A stretch of DNA of 8,433 nt from an uncultured Moraxellaceae bacterium. Its GTDB lineage: Bacteria; Pseudomonadota; Gammaproteobacteria; Pseudomonadales; Moraxellaceae. The stretch is from assembly GCA_937952925.1 (NCBI GenBank), contig CALFYA010000164.1, positions 1 through 8,433 of the forward strand, read 5' to 3'. A program made the position numbers and the translations under genes. Positions 1 through 6,818 of the stretch are shown here, one piece after another (the stretch's first letter is position 1; each line of letters begins with the position of its first letter). Below the pieces are notes generated by a model. It ran no database searches. It worked only from the letters and a program-made list of their open reading frames with translations, and had not been told where the DNA came from.

Positions 1-899
1 TGATTCACGTCGAGTTCGATGGGCAATGCGCCGGCATCTTCCATGGTGTTGAAGAAGATCGGAGCGATTTTGCTACCAATACACACGCCGCCATCTTTTT
101 TGTTGGGGATGTGTGGAATGTCGTTGCCGAAGAACCACAGCACCGAGTTGGTCGCTGATTTACGGCTCGAACCGGTACCCACCACGTCGCCCACATAAGC
201 AACGGGCAGACCTTTGCCTACCAGTTCTTTGATTTGGGTCATAGGGCCGATTTCGCCGGCTTTTTCGGGGTTGATGCCGTCACGGACGTTTTTGAGCATT
301 GCATTGGCGTGCAATGGAATGTCTGGACGTGACCATGCATCTTGTGCAGGTGACAGGTCATCGGTGTTGGTTTCGCCAGTCACTTTGAATACGGTGACGG
401 TGATTTCAGCAGGCACTTCTGGACGGCTGGTGAACCATTCGGCATCTGCCCATGATTGCATCACGTCTTTAGCAGCAGCATTGCCCGCTTTGACTTTGTC
501 GGCAACGTCATGGAATGACTCAAACACCAACAAGGTCTTTTTGAGTGCTTCAGCAGCAACCGACGCCAGCTCCGCGTCGTCGAGCAAATCAACCAGTGGT
601 GCGACGTTGTAACCACCGAGCATGGTGCCCAGCAGATAGACGGCGCGCGCTTTGGTTACCAGCGGGCTGGTCGCTTCGCCTTTGGCCACAGCAGCCAAGA
701 AAGCAGCTTTGACGTAAGCAGCTTGGTCAACACCGGCTGGAACGCGGTTTTCTAACAAATCAACCAAGAAGGCTTCTTCGCCAGCAGGTGGATTTTTCAG
801 CAGGGCAACCAGTTCTGCGGTTTGCTTGTCATCCAGCGGCTTTGGCGGGACACCCAATGCGGCACGTTCAGCAACGTGTTGGCGGTAGGCTTCGAGCAC
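1..899 (-). CDS. acnB: Bifunctional aconitate hydratase 2 / 2-methylisocitrate dehydratase AcnB, N-terminal part (3' end outside window)
   Basis: AcnB interconverts citrate and isocitrate through cis-aconitate in the cytosolic TCA cycle, and in many bacteria also acts on 2-methylaconitate. The 299 codons present begin MLEAYRQHVAERAALG, the typical AcnB N-terminus. The HEAT-like N-terminal domain (about residues 1-160) is followed by the swivel domain, with TVFKVTGETNTDDLSPA and the substrate loop GTGSSRKS at about residues 241-248. That numbering agrees with what I recall for E. coli AcnB and supports the start. The start is GTG at 899-897, preceded by AGAGG (908-912, minus strand) with 8 bases of spacing; no in-frame ATG fits better. 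The catalytic core and the iron-sulfur cysteines lie beyond the window edge, so whether the gene is intact cannot be judged. The reading frame is open throughout. Identification is very secure. Confidence 0.96.
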   Translation of the reverse strand, partial: MLEAYRQHVAERAALGVPPKPLDDKQTAELVALLKNPPAGEEAFLVDLLENRVPAGVDQAAYVKAAFLAAVAKGEATSPLVTKARAVYLLGTMLGGYNVAPLVDLLDDAELASVAAEALKKTLLVFESFHDVADKVKAGNAAAKDVMQSWADAEWFTSRPEVPAEITVTVFKVTGETNTDDLSPAQDAWSRPDIPLHANAMLKNVRDGINPEKAGEIGPMTQIKELVGKGLPVAYVGDVVGTGSSRKSATNSVLWFFGNDIPHIPNKKDGGVCIGSKIAPIFFNTMEDAGALPIELDVN

Positions 900-927
900 G
901 GTGTTTTCCTCTCGTAGGGTGATTAAA

Positions 928-960
928 TTCGCCGATGTTGTCCATTTCAGGATCGGCGAA
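928..960 (-). repeat. Perfect 9-bp inverted repeat in the acnB leader
   Basis: The arms TTCGCCGAT (928-936) and ATCGGCGAA (952-960) are exact reverse complements separated by 15 bases. In acnB mRNA they would form a stem-loop ending about 28 bases upstream of the GTG start and about 15 bases upstream of the ribosome binding site. There is no U-tract, so it is not a standard terminator. It could be an mRNA structure affecting acnB translation or stability, or a binding site for a dimeric protein. The repeat is directly visible; a function is inference. Confidence 0.6.
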
Positions 961-1074
961 GGCCTTTTTCGTGGGCAAATGGTACGCCAATCTGACTCAA
1001 AAGTTAATGCAATCTGAGTGTCTGGGCGGCAATGATGGTTATTTTTTGGCGAAATATCGCCCGTGCTACGTGTT

Positions 1075-1102
1075 GATCTTGCGGTTTTGCTTGGGATCTT
1101 GC
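1075..1102. repeat. Direct repeat GATCTTGC x2, 20-bp period
   Basis: GATCTTGC occurs at 1075-1082 and again at 1095-1102. The 20-base offset is close to two helical turns. A short inverted repeat, TCTTG-AC-CAAGA (1103-1114), follows directly. Tandem sites two turns apart can be activator sites, and this lies about 180 bases upstream of acnB, but the repeat is short and may be chance. Confidence 0.25.
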
Positions 1103-1134
1103 TCTTGACCAAGATTCTCTCACAAATACTTAGG

Positions 1135-2022
1135 CTATTTTAAAATAGAAGACAAATAGCTTGCCAACTCTGGATGGCTAAATTGAAATTCCGCCTGTTG
1201 TAGACGCATCGGCTCAATCCGCTGGCTATCAAGCAATAAACCCGACATTTCACCGAGCAACAATTTGAGCACCCATGCAGGTGCTGGAAAAAATGCCGGA
1301 CGTCCCAGCGCCGTTGCAAAGAGGCTGGTAAAACTTTGGTTGGTTTCGGGGGCTGGCGCAGTCAGGTTAAACGCACCTTGCAAAGACGCCTGCTGCATCA
1401 AAAACAACACCGCAGCAATCCAATCTTGGCGGCTCACCCAGCTCATCCACTGCTGACCATCGCCTAGCCTGCCACCGAGTCCCAATTTAAACGGCAACAA
1501 CACCCGTTTGAGCATCCCACCCGATGGATGCAACACCACACCGGTACGCAGCAGCACTGTACGAATACCAAGTGTTTGCACTTCTAGAGCGGCCTTCTCC
1601 CACGCAGCGCAGAGCTGATGGACAAACTCATCATGCGGCTGACTGTGTTCGGTCAAGATCAGATCGCCCTGTGCGCCATACCAACCAATCGCCGAGCCAG
1701 ACAACAATACTTGCGGGCGCTGCTCAACTTGATGCATCCAGCGCACGAGTGCTTGAGTGGTCTGTAGGCGACTATCGAGCAATTCGGCTTTGCGTGCGTC
1801 GCTCCAGCGCGCATCGGCAATCCCTGCCCCCGTTAGGTTGATCACCACATCATACTGATCATGTACCGCCAGATCGGTCAGGCGCTTGGCCTGCACCTGC
1901 GCGTGGTGAGCCACTTTGCTGGGATCACGAGTGAGAATGGTGACATGGTGGTGTTGGCTGACAAGGGTTTGGGTGAGTGCTTGCCCCAAAAAGCCACTAC
2001 CACCCGCAATTAAGATATTCAT
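1135..2022 (-). CDS. TIGR01777 / YfcH-type SDR-family NAD(P)-binding protein
   Basis: A 295-residue protein of the atypical short-chain dehydrogenase 'SDR39U1' family, related to E. coli YfcH. Its physiological substrate is not established. The N-terminal Rossmann motif is GGSGFLG (residues 7-13). The family signature follows as VVINLTGAGIADARW, then KAELLDSRLQTTQAL and SAIGWYG. The C-terminal part, with LLLGEMSGLLLDSQRIEPMRL, matches the DUF1731 tail of this family. Length is normal (about 300 residues). The frame is open further upstream to 2085, but the start at 2022 gives the canonical MNILIAGGSG N-terminus and has GAGG (2031-2034) with 8 bases of spacing. It lies 78 bases downstream of BVMO-1 on the same strand. 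It may have its own promoter in that gap or be co-transcribed with BVMO-1. Family assignment is secure; function is unknown. Confidence 0.92.
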   Translation of the reverse strand: MNILIAGGSGFLGQALTQTLVSQHHHVTILTRDPSKVAHHAQVQAKRLTDLAVHDQYDVVINLTGAGIADARWSDARKAELLDSRLQTTQALVRWMHQVEQRPQVLLSGSAIGWYGAQGDLILTEHSQPHDEFVHQLCAAWEKAALEVQTLGIRTVLLRTGVVLHPSGGMLKRVLLPFKLGLGGRLGDGQQWMSWVSRQDWIAAVLFLMQQASLQGAFNLTAPAPETNQSFTSLFATALGRPAFFPAPAWVLKLLLGEMSGLLLDSQRIEPMRLQQAEFQFSHPELASYLSSILK

Positions 2023-2049
2023 GTGTTTATCCTCAAGTCTGTCGTTTTG

Positions 2050-2087
2050 ATTGTAACGAGCATACTGGAGGATCAACGACTTCACAA
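2050..2087 (-). promoter_or_regulatory. Candidate sigma-70-type promoter for the TIGR01777-type gene
   Basis: On the minus strand, TTGTGA (2087-2082), a 17-base spacer and TATGCT (2064-2059) each match 4 of 6 consensus positions. A better -10 match, TACAAT (2055-2050), lies just downstream but its possible -35 TTGATC has only 15 bases of spacing. Either would give a short leader before the start at 2022. This is a visual motif match only. Confidence 0.3.
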
Positions 2088-2100
2088 ATACACGACAACC

Positions 2101-3606
2101 TTACGCAGGTGTTGGCAGTGCTCTAAAATGATAGTGGGTATACGGAATCCGTGCGGCATTCCACAGCACCAGTGGCGTAGTGGTTGGCCGCAAAAAGAGC
2201 GCCTCGCCATGTGAGTTGAAGTAATAGCTATTGGACTCACTGCAATTACCCAAGACAAACACGGTTTTTTGCATATTATCCATCATCTTGGCGCGAAACT
2301 CGCGGTTGGCTTGCTCAGTGACTTCCACCTCGGTGCTGCCCTGCGCATACATTTTGCCAACGATCCGCTGCAAGTGGCGCATATGTGCTTCAATGGTGAA
2401 AAAGTACGACAGTCCCGTAAACGAAAACGGACTCGGCATATTAAACAGATTGGGGAAATTGGGGATGGTCAAACCTTCATAGGCTTGGAAGCGTTGCTCC
2501 ATCCAAAAATCAAACAGGTTCAGCCCGTTTTTACCAGTGATCTCAAATGCTGGCGTATTGCCGCGATCCCACACCTTAAAGCCAGTCGCCATCAGCAGCG
2601 TATCAATGGGGTGATGTTTGCCGTCGGTGGTGATGATGCCATCTGCCACAATCCGCTCAATGCCCTCAGTCACCAGCGAGACGTTGTTGCGGTTGAATGT
2701 CGGCCAATACTCATTGGAACGTGCGGGGCGTTTGCAGCCAAAACTATAATTGGGCAGCAGCTTTTGCCGCAGTACCGGATCTTTGATTTGCAGTTTTAGA
2801 AAGCGTTTGGAAATCTGCTCGGCACTGCGCGCCAAAATCGGAAATTCTTGATAGTGCAAGACCGCCAGCACCATCAACATTTCAAGTGCACTTGAGCTGG
2901 CATAGCGCGCTAGACGCTGTGTAATGGGCAGACGATAAAACAATTGCTGCACCGCTTTGGGAATCGGTACATCGGTTTTGGGCATCACCCAGACGGGGGT
3001 GCGTTGAAACACCGATAAATGCTGCACGATGGGTGCAATGGCTGGCGCAAGCTGCACAGACGTTGCACCGGTGCCGATAATCGCCACACGCTTAGCCGTA
3101 AGATCGTAATCATGTTCCCACTTGGCGGTATGCATCACCTTACCGCGAAAATCAGCCAGCCCCTTGAGGTCTGGAATTTTGGGGTGCGACAGATACCCCG
3201 TCGCCACGATCAATAGGCGTCCGGTGATTGGGGCTTGATCCCGACACCAGACTGTCCAGAAATGGTTCTCTTCATCATATTGTGCCGCTTCAACGAGGCT
3301 ACCAAAGCGCATCAACGGGCGTAGATCGTATTTTTCAGCCACATGCACAGCATAACGCTTGAGTTCATCACCGGTGGCAAAGGTACGTGACCAAAACGGA
3401 TTGGGTTCAAACGAATAGCTATAGGTCACCGAGTCGATATCCACCGACAAACCCGGATATTGGTTGATATGCCACGTCCCGCCCACGTCGCTTTGTTCTT
3501 CTAAAATGCAGATATTGTGGATACCCATCTGGCGCAGTTGAATCGCCATCCCCATGCCACCAAAGCCTGCGCCAATGATCACCGCTTCAAATTGTGGTTG
3601 TTGCAT
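2101..3606 (-). CDS. Flavin-containing monooxygenase, Baeyer-Villiger type (BVMO-1)
   Basis: A 501-residue FAD- and NADPH-dependent monooxygenase, probably cytosolic, expected to insert oxygen next to a ketone carbonyl or to oxidise a heteroatom. In order: FAD-binding GAGFGG (residues 12-17); GGTWHINQYPGLSVD (42-56), which fits the Baeyer-Villiger motif GGxWxxxxYPGxxxD; FRGKVMHTAKWE (153-164), the type I fingerprint but ending in Glu instead of the usual Pro or Asp; NADPH-binding GTGATS (178-183); GCKRP with Arg293 where the catalytic arginine of this class is expected; and a late ATGF motif. The start at 3606 puts the first Rossmann strand 6 residues from the N-terminus, as usual. Its ribosome site is weak (AGG 6 bases upstream). 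It follows zapE on the same strand, but a terminator at 3739-3764 separates them, so it should have its own promoter. I found no clear one. Substrate unknown. Confidence 0.9.
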   Translation of the reverse strand: MQQPQFEAVIIGAGFGGMGMAIQLRQMGIHNICILEEQSDVGGTWHINQYPGLSVDIDSVTYSYSFEPNPFWSRTFATGDELKRYAVHVAEKYDLRPLMRFGSLVEAAQYDEENHFWTVWCRDQAPITGRLLIVATGYLSHPKIPDLKGLADFRGKVMHTAKWEHDYDLTAKRVAIIGTGATSVQLAPAIAPIVQHLSVFQRTPVWVMPKTDVPIPKAVQQLFYRLPITQRLARYASSSALEMLMVLAVLHYQEFPILARSAEQISKRFLKLQIKDPVLRQKLLPNYSFGCKRPARSNEYWPTFNRNNVSLVTEGIERIVADGIITTDGKHHPIDTLLMATGFKVWDRGNTPAFEITGKNGLNLFDFWMEQRFQAYEGLTIPNFPNLFNMPSPFSFTGLSYFFTIEAHMRHLQRIVGKMYAQGSTEVEVTEQANREFRAKMMDNMQKTVFVLGNCSESNSYYFNSHGEALFLRPTTTPLVLWNAARIPYTHYHFRALPTPA

Positions 3607-3675
3607 GATCGCCTACCCTGTTGTTGTCTGTTGTTTCGACTCTAACTGTTTTTTGAACTTTCTCTATGGCAATTT

Positions 3676-3693
3676 TGACAGAAGGCGTTGTCA
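3676..3693. promoter_or_regulatory. Inverted repeat TGACA-N8-TGTCA upstream of BVMO-1 (possible operator)
   Basis: TGACA (3676-3680) and TGTCA (3689-3693) are exact inverted half-sites with an 8-base gap, 18 bp in total, centred about 80 bases upstream of the BVMO-1 start. Such dyads often bind dimeric regulators. Five-base arms are short, so chance is quite possible. No matching dyad was seen upstream of BVMO-2. Confidence 0.3.
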
Positions 3694-3738
3694 CTTTTTC
3701 ATGTAAAAACACTTAGGCTAAAATTGGAGTTTGGCGAC

Positions 3739-3764
3739 AAAAAAGAGGACTTTTCGTCCTCTTT
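3739..3764 (-). terminator. Rho-independent terminator after zapE
   Basis: Read on the minus strand, AAAGAGGAC (3764-3756), loop GAAAA, and GTCCTCTTT (3750-3742) form a perfect 9-bp stem whose end continues into a run of six T (3744-3739). It begins 26 bases after the zapE stop codon. It separates the araC-hydrolase-zapE unit from BVMO-1. Confidence 0.9.
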
Positions 3765-3790
3765 CCTGTTTCATGCTTGGATGTAATTGT

Positions 3791-4924
3791 TTACTCCACC
3801 ATCCGGTGCTCAGCTTGCAAATACTCATCCGACTGCATTTCAAGCAAGCGCGAACGTGTGCGCTCAATCTCAAACGCCAAACGCTGACCGCTATATAGCT
3901 CCAAGATCGGCTGCGCCGCCGTCACGATCAATTTCACACGGCGATCATAAAACTCATCAATCAGATAAATCAGCCGACGGGTTTGATCGTTGAGCTGGTC
4001 ACCAAGCACCGGCACACGACCGAGCAACACGGTGTGATAAGTTTTGGCAAGCTCAATAAAGTCCGCAGCACTACGCGGCTTCATACACAGCTCATCAAAA
4101 TCACACCACAGCAAATCTTCGGTATGTCCACGCGTCTGGATCACCCGCTCATTGACCATGATCGGCTCATCCGACACCTGCTGTTGTTGGCACAGCGCGG
4201 CAAAACGGCGTGCCAGCCAGTTTTCGCTATCATCAGTCAAGGGCGCACGGTACAAATCGGCTTGTTTGAGCACGCGCAAGCGATAATCAATCCCTGCATC
4301 GACATTGAGCACCGTGGTGTATTTTTTGAGTAGTTCAATGGCCGGCAAAAAGCGATCCCGCTGGATGCCATCACGATACAAACCATCGGGCATGATGTTG
4401 GAGGTTGCGACCAAGGTAATACCACGATCAAACAACATGCGGAACAGATCACTCAAGATCATCGCGTCGATCACGTTGCTGACAAAAAACTCATCGAAGC
4501 AAATCACCACTGCATCTTGGTGGATGCGATCGGCCACTTGCTCAAGTGGATTGCGTTGGCCTTGCAAGGTATTGAGTTCTTTGTGGACGCGCTGCATAAA
4601 ATGGTGAAAATGCATACGCATTTTGCGGCGAAACGGAATCGAATCAAAAAACTGATCCATCAACCATGTTTTACCGCGACCAACCCCACCCCACATATAC
4701 ACGCCATTGGGCGCTGCACCTTGGCGAAAGCGCCCAAAGCCTTTGCGGGAGTTTTCATAACGCTGGAGCAAGCGCGACCACACCTGATCAAGGGCATGGA
4801 CAGCCGCCGCCTGCTCATCATCGGGCATAAACTGACCCGACGAAATGGCATCGGCATACCGCTGTGCCGGTGAACGAGAATCGGTGGGAATGGTATAGGA
4901 GGTATCGTCAATCGACATATTCAT
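3791..4924 (-). CDS. zapE: Cell division protein ZapE (AFG1-family ATPase)
   Basis: A 377-residue P-loop ATPase of the AFG1/LACE1 family. In E. coli, ZapE associates with the FtsZ ring and affects its stability under some conditions. Visible features are the N-terminal YADAISSGQFMPDDEQ region; Walker A GGVGRGKT (residues 79-86) followed by WLMDQFFDSIP; the family segment MHFHHFMQRVH (104-114); Walker B VVICFDEF (139-146); and LVATSN, a sensor-1-like strand, shortly after. Length matches the family (about 375). The start at 4924 overlaps the hydrolase stop as ATGA, with AGG 5 bases upstream; an ATG two codons later is an alternative. The overlap implies translational coupling with the hydrolase. 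A terminator follows 26 bases after the stop. No anomalies. Confidence 0.95.
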   Translation of the reverse strand: MNMSIDDTSYTIPTDSRSPAQRYADAISSGQFMPDDEQAAAVHALDQVWSRLLQRYENSRKGFGRFRQGAAPNGVYMWGGVGRGKTWLMDQFFDSIPFRRKMRMHFHHFMQRVHKELNTLQGQRNPLEQVADRIHQDAVVICFDEFFVSNVIDAMILSDLFRMLFDRGITLVATSNIMPDGLYRDGIQRDRFLPAIELLKKYTTVLNVDAGIDYRLRVLKQADLYRAPLTDDSENWLARRFAALCQQQQVSDEPIMVNERVIQTRGHTEDLLWCDFDELCMKPRSAADFIELAKTYHTVLLGRVPVLGDQLNDQTRRLIYLIDEFYDRRVKLIVTAAQPILELYSGQRLAFEIERTRSRLLEMQSDEYLQAEHRMVE

Positions 4925-5538
4925 ACAGCCTGCCGCTCCAATTGCGCGCTTAAATCAGCAAGGTGTCCGTGAAAAAAGTGACTACACGCCGGCATCAATG
5001 TCGCGTGCAAGGATAAACGTGCTGCCCAATCGAGCACATCTTGCGGTGGAACGATTTCGTCTTCATCACCAATCAACACCACAGTATCGCTCGGCAACTG
5101 CAAGGCATTCATCGGGTAGTGATGCACAGCTGGCGCAACCAGCACCAAACGCTGCAATTGCAAACCGTCAAGCGGCCAAGCGCTCAAACGTGCTGCTCCT
5201 GCTGCTGCAATATACGCCCCAAACGAAAAGCCTGGCAAAATCAACTGACGAGCATCGGTTTGCCGCACCAGCCAAGACAATACGGCACGCAGATCATCGA
5301 CCTCACCGACGCCGTTGTCATGGGTACCTGTACTGCTGCCGACTCCACGAAAGTTAAACATCACCACCGACGCACCACGCGCTTTGCCGTAGCGTGCCAA
5401 AGTCGTGACGACTTTGTTGTCCATCGTCCCGCCAAACAGCGGATGCGGATGGCAAATCACCATCACCACCGGTGAGTCTTGCCAGATGGCACGCACCTGT
5501 AGCGAGCCTGCTGGCGCTGCAATCTGTTGATCAGTCAT
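4921..5538 (-). CDS. Small alpha/beta hydrolase (COG2945-type)
   Basis: A 205-residue single-domain alpha/beta hydrolase without a signal peptide, so probably cytosolic. Visible features are the oxyanion-region motif CHPHPLFGGTMDNKV (residues 29-43), FNFRGVGSSTG (61-71), the nucleophile elbow GFSFG with Ser105, a likely acid Asp160 in GDEDEIVPP (157-165), and a likely catalytic His187 in CSHFFHG (185-191). The layout matches the COG2945 family (about 210 residues), whose natural substrates are mostly unknown. The frame is open back to 5691, but that would overlap the araC gene. The start at 5538 has a strong GGAGG (5544-5548) with 5 bases of spacing. The gene lies 80 bases after the araC stop and overlaps zapE by 4 bases. 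Beside two Baeyer-Villiger enzymes it could hydrolyse ester or lactone products, but this rests on position alone. Confidence 0.9.
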   Translation of the reverse strand: MTDQQIAAPAGSLQVRAIWQDSPVVMVICHPHPLFGGTMDNKVVTTLARYGKARGASVVMFNFRGVGSSTGTHDNGVGEVDDLRAVLSWLVRQTDARQLILPGFSFGAYIAAAGAARLSAWPLDGLQLQRLVLVAPAVHHYPMNALQLPSDTVVLIGDEDEIVPPQDVLDWAARLSLHATLMPACSHFFHGHLADLSAQLERQAV

Positions 5539-5618
5539 GCCGTCCTCCGAGCGTCGGCGCATGCTAACGGATTCACCCCAAAAACGCCATGTGTCAACGG
5601 GCAAAAAGCCTTGCCAGT

Positions 5619-6719
5619 TTAAGCCCCAAAATAGGCTTGTGTCTCTGCGGCTTTGGTCTGACGAAACCGATGTGGGGTCAGGCCACTCCAACGCTTAAAC
5701 GCGTGTATAAACGCCGCAGATTCAGCATAACCGAGCTTCTCGGCAATTTGCTCAATGGTCATTTTGGGGTTGGACAGATACTGCTGCGATTTTTGATACA
5801 AAATTTCGTCACGCAGCTGGCGAAACGACACGCCCAATTGGGTCAACCGATAGCGAAGCGTCCGCTCCACCATATCAAACGCACGCGCCGTGGTTTGGAT
5901 ATCGGGCACTTCACCATCATGTAGCAACAAGTACGATCGGACATGATCAGCCAAGCTGGTTTGGCAAGACTGTTGTAAGCGCAGCGCATGCTGGCATTGC
6001 TTAAGATACAGCGCATGGCCTGCCGGATCAGCAGTCACTAAGCCTTTTTCGAGTAGACTTTGATTTGCCCAAAAGCGCCCGACCCGATGCCCAAACGACA
6101 CATCTTGCCCATAATACTGCTGATAGGCCAACAACACCGCAGGATCTTGCGGCGCTGCAATTGGCATTTCAACTCGCACTTGCTCCGATACATCGACAAA
6201 AGTGGCTTGCAAATCGCGCAGCAACTTAAACGTACCAGCCATTTCACAATCGGCCAAAAAACGTCGCGCCGTGTCATCAAGCGCCTCATAGGGCGCGAGC
6301 ACAATCGCTGTCTGTGCCGCCTGATGATCGTACTCGACATGCAATCGACTAAACAAAAATGTCAATGCCTGATAGCCCACCCCAACCCGAAAGGCTTCAC
6401 CAATGGTTTGACAGGTCATGAGTAGCATCACAAACGGGCCATAACCCGCCAAGCTAAAGTACTGCCCCACCTTGAGTCCTGCATGAGGGGTACATAAATG
6501 GTGGGATAACTCAATATACATCTTGAGTTCAAAGTCCCGAGGAATCCGCGCACTCGGGTCAAGCTGATCGAGTTTGATGCCAAATTTTGCCAAAGCTGGC
6601 TCAGTTTGCTCGCCTATTGCCGACATTCCGCGTAGAATATACAGCAATCCCAAAATTGAACGTGTGGTCATGTCTTTGCCGAAAAGATCAATTTCTTTGT
6701 CGGCACTAGCATGGTTCAT
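5619..6719 (-). CDS. AraC-family transcriptional regulator (arabinose_bd-type N-terminal domain)
   Basis: About 366 residues: an N-terminal ligand-sensing domain of the PF12625 type found in VirS- and OruR-like regulators (from TRSILGLLYILRGM on), and a C-terminal AraC/XylS DNA-binding domain at about residues 258-354. The DNA-binding part includes VERTLRYRLTQLGVSFRQL and the second helix-turn-helix region MTIEQIAEKLGYAESAAFIHAFKRWSG, with the usual GLTPHRFR ending. The start is uncertain. ATG at 6719 is chosen, but its GAGG is only one base away. ATG at 6671 (MTTRSILG) begins right at the conserved domain with a poor ribosome site. GTG at 6791 also lacks good spacing. It is divergent from BVMO-2 and probably controls it, as VirS does mymA. 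It may be co-transcribed with the downstream hydrolase and zapE. The effector is unknown. Confidence 0.9.
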   Translation of the reverse strand: MNHASADKEIDLFGKDMTTRSILGLLYILRGMSAIGEQTEPALAKFGIKLDQLDPSARIPRDFELKMYIELSHHLCTPHAGLKVGQYFSLAGYGPFVMLLMTCQTIGEAFRVGVGYQALTFLFSRLHVEYDHQAAQTAIVLAPYEALDDTARRFLADCEMAGTFKLLRDLQATFVDVSEQVRVEMPIAAPQDPAVLLAYQQYYGQDVSFGHRVGRFWANQSLLEKGLVTADPAGHALYLKQCQHALRLQQSCQTSLADHVRSYLLLHDGEVPDIQTTARAFDMVERTLRYRLTQLGVSFRQLRDEILYQKSQQYLSNPKMTIEQIAEKLGYAESAAFIHAFKRWSGLTPHRFRQTKAAETQAYFGA

Positions 6720-6818
6720 GCCTCGTTTTTTGTCTAGTCTGTGTGTTATCGCACAATCATTGCCGTGTGGCGTGTCGTCCAGCTCTCGCACGTCCTCGCA
6801 TGTCTACGGAGTCTGCTC
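6720..6818. promoter_or_regulatory. Divergent control region between araC-type regulator and BVMO-2
   Basis: This 99-base gap must hold the BVMO-2 promoter and probably that of the regulator. On the plus strand TTGTCT (6730-6735), a 16-base spacer and CACAAT (6752-6757) match 4 of 6 positions each. A CRP/Vfr-like dyad TGTG-N6-CACA (6742-6755) overlaps that -10. The BVMO-2 ribosome site GGAG (6808-6811) lies 7 bases before its ATG. I could not define a good promoter for the regulator, whose own start is uncertain. All sites are visual matches. Confidence 0.45.

Larger units (their letters stand above)
900..1134. other. Intergenic region upstream of acnB (leader and probable promoter)
   Basis: This 235-base gap lies between the end of the TIGR01777-type gene and the acnB start. 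I found no convincing protein gene in it. It holds an inverted repeat near acnB (928-960), a small GGCGA/TCGCC hairpin (1048-1061) and a pair of GATCTTGC direct repeats (1075-1102). I could not identify a good minus-strand -35/-10 pair. The best was TTGCCG, 17 bases, CATTAA, which is too weak to call. No U-tract terminator follows the TIGR01777-type gene, so read-through into acnB is possible. Confidence 0.6.

Noticed and set aside
214..612. Plus-strand open frame of 132 codons
   Set aside because: It lies wholly opposite acnB, whose protein is unmistakable, and its translation is low-complexity Ser/Thr/Ala-rich with no family resemblance.
910..950. Short leader frame starting ATG GAC AAC ATC upstream of acnB
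   Set aside because: It has no ribosome site, overlaps acnB out of frame, and shows no sign of a leader peptide.
1048..1061. GGCGA-AATA-TCGCC hairpin as a terminator of the TIGR01777-type gene
   Set aside because: On the minus strand the stem is followed by A's instead of T's, and it is only 5 bp.
2269..2799. Plus-strand open frame of 176 codons
   Set aside because: It is antisense to BVMO-1 and has no recognisable motif or plausible ribosome site context.
1128..3720. Shared 10-mer ACTTAGGCTA at 1128-1137 and 3711-3720
   Set aside because: Many 10-base matches are expected by chance in a window of this size, and one copy overlaps the stop codon of a gene.
5567..5597. Perfect TTGACA (-35-like) between araC and the hydrolase
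   Set aside because: No acceptable -10 lies 16-18 bases downstream; the nearest TTAGCAT-like sequence is about 24 bases away, so it is not called as a promoter.
4921..5691. Longer version of the hydrolase starting at 5691
   Set aside because: It would overlap the end of the araC gene by about 70 bases and add 51 residues outside the family fold; the internal ATG at 5538 has a strong GGAGG.
6741..6818. N-terminal extension of BVMO-2 from the ATG at 6741
   Set aside because: The extra 26 residues do not resemble the family, they overlap the likely promoter, and ATG 6819 has a properly spaced GGAG.
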